Assembly: GCA_961205875.1 (NCBI GenBank)
Contig: OY540811.1
Location: forward strand, 35,557,340 to 35,621,339
Length of the DNA: 64,000 bases
Direction of reading: 5' to 3'
From: Sialis fuliginosa
Lineage: Eukaryota; Arthropoda; Insecta; Megaloptera; Sialidae
Program-made: the position numbers and the translations under genes
The notes under the pieces: generated by a model
Told to the model about the DNA's origin: nothing
The model's input: only the letters and a program-made list of their open reading frames with translations
Database searches by the model: none
In this document: positions 61,001 to 64,000 of the stretch, in pieces
Layout of the letters: each line of letters starts with the position of its first letter
How positions within the stretch are numbered: the stretch's first letter is position 1

Positions 61001-64000
61001 TGTACCTAATAATGCAATAAAAAATCGATATAGTACAGGACATTTTGAACAAAGAAATTAATTTTTATGTATCGTTTTGCTTATTTAATTTTTAGATTTT
61101 TATGTTGTTAAAGTTTGCAAGTTCTAGCAAATTGTTTTATGGATTATAATAAAGTTTTTATAAAACATGTTAAGGTATGTGTAGTGCCGTCAGCGCCAGC
61201 TACTAGCGATATTATTAAAAATATTAAATTGTAAAATAAAAACAATAGAAAATTAGTTGTCATAAAAATATAACATTGATTTGTAACACACTTATGGGAC
61301 ACCTTATATAAATGTAACTATTTTAAAAATATACTGCTTGTCTAGCCTGACAACTTTTGTATTTAAAGTTTTCTTCCATTTGTTATAATAAATTAAATAT
61401 TGAACTTGGGATATCCTGTACTATATCGATTTTTTTATTGCAGTATTAGGTACAAAACAGCTTTTTGCGCGAGACCTCGGGAACTTAGGCGGTTGCGACC
61501 ATTGAGACTTTTAATCGGGATGATTTAGAGAATATTTTCCAGTTGGTTTCAAAGAGATTGACTGAAAGCCATTGCCCTATCAAAAACTGCGGGGTCCTTT
61601 ATGCCCTCTACAAATTTATTGAAAAAATAATTTTTTAAGTGGGGCACTAAGGAGCTAAAGCTAGGTTAAAAAATATTTTTTTTATACCAAGGCATGTGGC
61701 ACGTTAAAACTTATAACCAAACAAGCGGAATTTGACTCTTTTTCTAACTTTTTTCTAAATCAAAAATGGTGCCTGTAAGGGGCTTTAAAGCAAATTAAAA
61801 AAACAAAAACAAAAAAATTGTATACCAAGACGTGTGGGGTATCAAAATGTCGATCTCAATCAGTAGAATTTGATACTATTTTTTATTTTTAACTCAAAAA
61901 TGGTGCCACCAGGGGGCTAAAAGCAGTATTTTATTTTACCCCCACCCCCCTCTAACTTTGTAACTACTGGCTCTAAAAATCTAAAAAAAATTTGGCAATG
62001 AGGCTTTGGTGGGACTACCAACTACAAATACAAAAGTCGGGGATATCATGTTAATTTTTGGAATAATAGGGAGGGGTGTCATAGAATTTTTTATTTTTAT
62101 TTTCATATCTAGGCATGTGGGGTATCGAAATAGAGATCTCAAATAGTAGAATATGACCATATTTTTTTTTTCTAACTCAAAAATGTCGCCTGTAGGGGGC
62201 TAAAAGCAGTATTTTATTTTGTACACCCTCCCTCTACCTCGGTAACTACTGGCTCAAAAATTCTGAAAAAAAATTGGTAACGAGGTTTTGGTGCGACTAC
62301 TAATGACAAATATTAAAGTCAACAAAATAATTTTTAATTTTGGAATTATAGGGAGGGGCGTCATAGAATTTTTTATTTTGATATCTAGGCAAGTGGGGTG
62401 TCAAAATGTAGATCTCAATAAGTAGAACATGACACTTTTTTATATTTTTTTTCTAACTCAAAAATGCACCTGTGGCTCCAAAGAGTCCACGTAGTACGTA
62501 CTTCGGAATCCTTATGGCATATACCCGTGTATGTCTTCTCCAAATTTTTTAGTTTTGATGTTCGTAAATGTTTCCCAGTTCACATAAATATGATGTTGAA
62601 AACTGTAGCAAAATTGACTGCCTTTATGAAAAGAATTGGGTACTTGGCTTTCATAAAAATCCAAAATTATTCAACCAGATGAATTGTTAGCTTTAATTTC
62701 ATACCCCACTCAAATTTGGATAAAATATCGCACTGCATAATTACAAAACCGTATAAAAAGAGACTGGAGTATAAATATACAATTACCTTTGTTTTCATTA
62801 TTAAGTTTACTCAATATCTCCGCTGATTTTGCTTTAGTAATTTTATTTGTCCATAGACGAGGCACAGAAGGAAACTTTGAAACATATTTTATAGGTATAT
62901 GAATACCTGCTTCATTTAATAAATTTGTTAATTCTTCTGTTCTATTTAATAAATAGGTAATTCTTTTTTGAAGATTCTGTATTTGATTGACTAAAATTAA
63001 TTAATTTAAATTAGAGAATATAATTTTAGTTTATTCTTTATACCGGTGAGTCATATCAGGTGGAACAAACTTGAATAGTTGATCAAGAAAAATATATTAA
63101 GAAAAAAAGTCCATATGAACATGTGTCCAGAAACTCTTCATAAGGGAGCTACAGGCCTCCAAAGATTTAACCTATTTTTCGTAAACGATTTGCAAATCAA
63201 CTAAGTATATTTCCGTATATTTTGTGTCATAATACCTTATAAACAGGGCCGGAGGAAGGCCGGTACGATGTGTGATTTTCACGCAGGTGCCAAACACCGA
63301 AGGCGGTGAAATTTGAATAAAATGCGTGAGAACACCATTATCAGAATTAAGTAAAAAGTGATATGAGGAGTAAATTAAAAGAAAGAGAGCGCAAAAGTAA
63401 ATTTAAGTGGCGGCAAAATCGTAATGACAGTCAAAAAATAGCAGGGACGCAAAAGTGTGGAAAAAAAGGCAGTAATATGAATTTTTCACACACCATCTGA
63501 ATCCCGCCGGTCCTGCTTATAAATATGCCAAACATAGGACAAAATTTAAGAACAAACATACACCCCTGGTCTAAATAATCATTGGTTGTTACAAGAAATT
63601 GATTAATACTAAAACCGATAGTCAAATTTCATTATTGTATCACAATGGGTTCTCCAGATATTAAATAAAAACTAATTTTAGGCAAAATCTCCCTAACGAA
63701 GAGTTCCGAACACATGTTCACATGAACTTTTTTACTTGATATTTTTTCTCGGTCAATTGTTCAAGTTTGTTTCGGCTTTGTTTGACTCATCCTGTATACT
63801 ATAACCTAAAACTTACTTTGACATTTTTCAGCTACAACTCCTCCATCAGATATTTCTTTATTCCGTGTTTGAAGATCTTCGATATACGTTTTTGCTCGCT
63901 GCAAAATTTCTAATTTACTGAGTACTATACTTGGATCGTATGAAGGTAAAACCCGACTTAATGCTTGAAAGCATATTTTAAGACGATCTCGACGTTCTCT
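48839..64000 (-). CDS. bHLH/coiled-coil transcription factor with long Asn/Ser-rich tail, USF3-like (5' partial)
   Basis: Spliced on the minus strand: 64000-63817, 62990-62787, 60231-59857, 58629-54587, 49003-48839. All junctions are GT-AG and phase-consistent, giving 1656 residues with the start beyond the window. The first visible residues, RERRDRLKICFQAL, are the end of a basic region and helix 1. LSKLEILQRAKTYIEDLQ is helix 2, followed by a heptad-patterned leucine/isoleucine stretch into exon 2, so a dimeric E-box-type DNA-binding nuclear protein is expected. The remaining roughly 1500 residues are low-complexity Asn/Ser/Thr with islands such as PSTLPTLIGDLALN. A single bHLH at the N-terminus and a huge disordered tail suggest the USF3 (KIAA2018) group; Myc/Mnt-type proteins are much shorter. 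Family call is inference. Confidence 0.6.
49285..52167 (+). CDS. LINE endonuclease/reverse transcriptase ORF2 (960 codons)
   Basis: Encodes the enzyme for target-primed reverse transcription. From the N-terminus: APE-type endonuclease (LHFNIQCLKNK near residue 16, ICEHW, CDLNVNI near 153, SDHMAIS near 217), a linker, then reverse transcriptase with YRPISLLS, YGFRRGLST, LDLTKAFDCVH, GVPQGSILGPILFLLY near 655 and the catalytic FADDTA near 686. A C-terminal YNTRNKSDL...YNKLPSYIK region is typical of insect CR1/Jockey-like ORF2 proteins. There is no RNase H or integrase. The first ATG and about six codons come from the flanking foldback arm, so the frame start is accidental and the native N-terminus is missing. 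It is open throughout, implying recent insertion. Confidence 0.9.
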   Translation: MYMHVSQKYFNINKLLHFNIQCLKNKIGEVEVFIEKNDFEVVCICEHWCNSSEICVNFFQNYKLASFYSRKNYIHGGVAIFTKREILFKELIELVNLSIDKDFECCAILCKHVKLIIVSLYRSPEGDFNLFINKLDELLYKITKYKINYYICCDLNVNILVNSDKYTRLNLLLSSYNTTCLVKEPTRISYKSSTCIDNIITNSNNSHETINILSPLSDHMAISLNVFTESNPIKNNKLFKYIRTYNEDEIILFNYLLSNENWDLIFNTIDANECYNHFYDIFSFYFNLIFPIKRINIIKNTSNKTDKTWLTPEIKSLCKYKYDLFIMLRDFKTNGLNCKNLTLKYKNICKEVSTKVKIAKSNYYSNILINSENKSKSVWNIINNLNNTSKVGHSLDKKTENYNVDTANDFNNFFINISNHLNLDQPLLDYNFNLTKNYDSMFFYPCDKSEIIKVCYSMKNKKSVGWDSIPTHILKNCIHLIAEPLTFIINNCMLQGVFPDKLKLAIIKPLHKKGDINSFENYRPISLLSNISKLFEKIIVNRINDYLLKYCIITDCQYGFRRGLSTNLAVFNMINYILEIWNKKYSNLGVFLDLTKAFDCVHIDLLCSKLYEYGFRGTALNLIKSYLTNRSQKVQLISTENNTQLHILSDTKEIIRGVPQGSILGPILFLLYINDLPNITNDKFTLFADDTAILFTEPSSKLLINNFSDSLSKILNWFSSNSLKLNIEKTKFIKFGNYGDILDNINIQNIGNIKLEDEIKFLGINIDKSLNWKKHTDFIINKTNKYIYTLRILYKLVPLTILLNIYFGIIESHMRYGIILWGNSININKILIFQKKCIRVILNVEPRTSCRPLFKELNILTIIDIYILECALFYKKHPQIFTENKLTHNYNTRNKSDLIITQHTLTVIQKGPLNSIINIYNKLPSYIKILPFTQFKNKLKSILKIKSYYSLDDFMNDDLI
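49302..52379 (+). mobile_element. Non-LTR retrotransposon (CR1/Jockey-group LINE), 5'-truncated, with (ATT)n tail
   Basis: The element holds an endonuclease/reverse-transcriptase frame, a short 3' untranslated region with AATAAA, and ends in an (ATT)n tract (about 52353-52379). No ORF1 precedes it. The flanks belong to an older foldback element whose other arm (about 53940-54130) gives the pre-insertion sequence: GTTTCTCAG on the left and TCAAATGGAAC on the right are adjacent there. That places the 5' break near 49302, at the start of the endonuclease domain, so it is a 5'-truncated insertion. It sits antisense in the bHLH gene intron. Confidence 0.85.
52460..53589. mobile_element. 1.13-kb foldback element (CAGGGTAATTCAGCACTGTC), TA target
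   Basis: Ends CAGGGTAATTCAGCACTGTC and GACAGCACTGAATCACCCTG flanked by TA; arms pair over several hundred bp. Long stretches (GATGCTTCAAATTAAACAAA, CCTAATACGTGTCCTCTTAG) are nearly identical to 17356-18533. Confidence 0.88.
54587..58629 (-). CDS. bHLH factor 4-kb exon: Asn/Ser/Thr-rich disordered region
   Basis: Acceptor ATTTCAG precedes 58629 and donor GTACGT follows 54587. It encodes 1347 codons without interruption. The composition is extremely rich in Asn, Ser and Thr with a basic LPKFTTKIILKKDKKK stretch near its start. Non-repetitive islands such as PTAAFLLAFPLV, FSWSPSKVPPLIEN, LPTLIGDLALN and NFNLSTIFPEINK look like short conserved interaction motifs. A read-through frame without the splice would end at 54572 after VRNI; the consensus donor and matching next exon make splicing more likely. 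Confidence 0.8.
58630..59323. other. bHLH-gene intron 3, first part
   Basis: AT-rich with a (TA)n tract near 58950-58970; no gene seen. Confidence 0.4.
59324..59826. mobile_element. Short derivative of the GTACGTCTGGT foldback family
   Basis: GTACGTCTGGT and ACCAGACGTAC ends flanked by TA. It keeps mainly one arm of the 43420-45385 type (GTTAATTAAAACAGTATTAT). Confidence 0.8.
59857..60231 (-). CDS. bHLH factor exon: basic, Lys/Ser/Thr-rich
   Basis: Acceptor TTTTTCAG precedes 60231 and donor GTATGT follows 59857. It encodes about 125 residues including a strongly basic stretch (FVKKKKSKTKN) that could serve as a nuclear localisation signal. A small foldback MITE (59324-59826) lies only about 30 bp beyond the donor. 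Confidence 0.7.
60340..60530. repeat. hAT-like terminus fragment
   Basis: TAGTGGTTTTTAACCTTTTC followed by AAAGTCACAGAACAC resembles the CAGTGGTTCTCAACC end of Charlie-type hAT MITEs. No matching right end found. Confidence 0.4.
60548..60728. repeat. Inverted pair of Penelope-type terminal sequences
   Basis: The two halves carry CACTCGACACGTGTTT...CATCAGGAGCC and GGCTCCTGATGAGG...ACACGTGTCGAGTG in opposite orientation, preceded and followed by CACCTTAACCATAAT/GTGGTTAAGGTG. This pattern (CTGATGAG, then an ACACGTGTC block) is known from Penelope-like elements and retrozymes. Confidence 0.7.
60570..60620 (-). ncRNA. Hammerhead ribozyme motif (Penelope-like, minimal stem III)
   Basis: On the minus strand: CTGATGAG (60615-60608), stem II GACTTC/GAAGTC with a TTTT loop (60607-60592), GAAAC (60591-60587), a minimal stem III ACAC/GTGT, then GTC at 60582-60580 where cleavage would fall. 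CTC (60618-60616) pairs with GAG (60579-60577) for stem I. All catalytic-core residues of the hammerhead are present. The plus-strand half (60660-60698) is a decayed version: stem II is mismatched and GAAAC has become AAAAC. Stem III is so short that dimeric action would be expected, as in the known Penelope hammerheads. Confidence 0.75.
60947..61516. repeat. 570-bp foldback element (AAAAGTCTCAATGGTCGC)
   Basis: AAAAGTCTCAATGGTCGCAA and its inverse TTGCGACCATTGAGACTTTT, with CGAGGTCTCGCGC also paired. It interrupts the 60825-62470 repeat. Confidence 0.85.
61517..62470. repeat. Dispersed repeat shared with 15300-15870
   Basis: Several tandem-like units of TCTAACTCAAAAATGGTGCC...GGGGCTAAAA...TTGGTGGGACTACCAACT. 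Non-coding; ends near GTCCACGTAGTACGTACTTCGG, which also recurs at 24443-24460. Confidence 0.6.
62787..62990 (-). CDS. bHLH factor exon: coiled coil and linker
   Basis: Acceptor AATTTTAG precedes 62990 and donor GTAATT follows 62787. The peptide INQIQNLQKRITYLL continues the leucine-zipper-like heptads from helix 2. GIHIPIKYVSKFPSVPRLW follows, an uninterrupted non-repetitive stretch likely to be conserved. Phase fits both neighbours. Confidence 0.7.
63041..63798. mobile_element. Foldback element, CAGGATGAGTC-like family, with nested hAT MITE
   Basis: ACCGGTGAGTCATATCAGG and TTTGACTCATCCTGTA are the ends. It shares ACATGTGTCC, GGGAGCTACAG and GGTTCTCCAGATATTAAATAAA blocks with 17356 and 52460. 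The hAT MITE 63244-63515 is nested. Confidence 0.7.
63244..63515. mobile_element. hAT MITE (CAGGGCCGGAGG), 8-bp TSD
   Basis: Ends CAGGGCCGGAGGAAGGCC and CCCGCCGGTCCTG; exact 8-bp duplication CTTATAAA on both sides. Confidence 0.88.
63817..64000 (-). CDS. bHLH domain exon (cut by window edge)
   Basis: 61 codons plus one base are visible, read from position 64000 downward. The donor GTAAGT lies at 63816-63811. RERRDRLKICF has the end of the basic region (ER.RR pattern) and helix 1; a loop with Pro follows (VLPSYDPS); LSKLEILQRAKTYIEDLQ is helix 2. This is the only recognisable domain of the gene. Confidence 0.75.

Overview
The window is AT-rich eukaryotic, almost certainly arthropod (insect) genomic DNA. 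Two spliced host genes lie tail to tail in a dense bed of transposon debris. The evidence is GT-AG introns, animal protein families, a non-LTR retrotransposon and many MITE-like repeats. I cannot fix the insect order from sequence alone.

Gene 1 (+ strand, 8918-35405) is a sterol O-acyltransferase (SOAT/ACAT, MBOAT superfamily). Eight constitutive exons encode residues 1-378. They are followed by three tandem candidate last exons, A (28969-29415), B (31099-31539) and C (34968-35405). Each starts in the same phase with the codons for DWWN, carries its own copy of the catalytic MBOAT half with the active-site histidine at codon 55, and has its own stop. The simplest reading is one gene making three enzymes of 526, 524 and 523 residues that share an N-terminal membrane domain and swap the catalytic C-terminus. 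This is the most notable feature of the window.

Gene 2 (- strand, 64000 down to 48839, 5' end outside the window) encodes a basic helix-loop-helix/coiled-coil transcription factor with a very long Asn/Ser/Thr-rich tail (a single 4 kb exon). It is tentatively USF3-like. One of its introns holds a LINE with an intact 960-codon endonuclease/reverse transcriptase frame in antisense.

Regions: 1-8716 is a cluster of about 770-bp repeats with a GACG/CTGT tract, an old LINE ORF1 remnant and a hAT MITE. 8918-35405 is SOAT, with introns and inter-exon spaces filled by long palindromic (foldback) elements and hAT MITEs with 8-bp target duplications. 35433-48830 is a nested foldback zone between the genes with no gene I can support. 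48839-64000 is gene 2 with the LINE, more foldbacks and a hammerhead-ribozyme motif of Penelope type at about 60570-60620 (- strand). I saw no rRNA, tRNA, CRISPR array or prokaryotic features. Repeat borders are read by eye and are approximate unless a target duplication is given.
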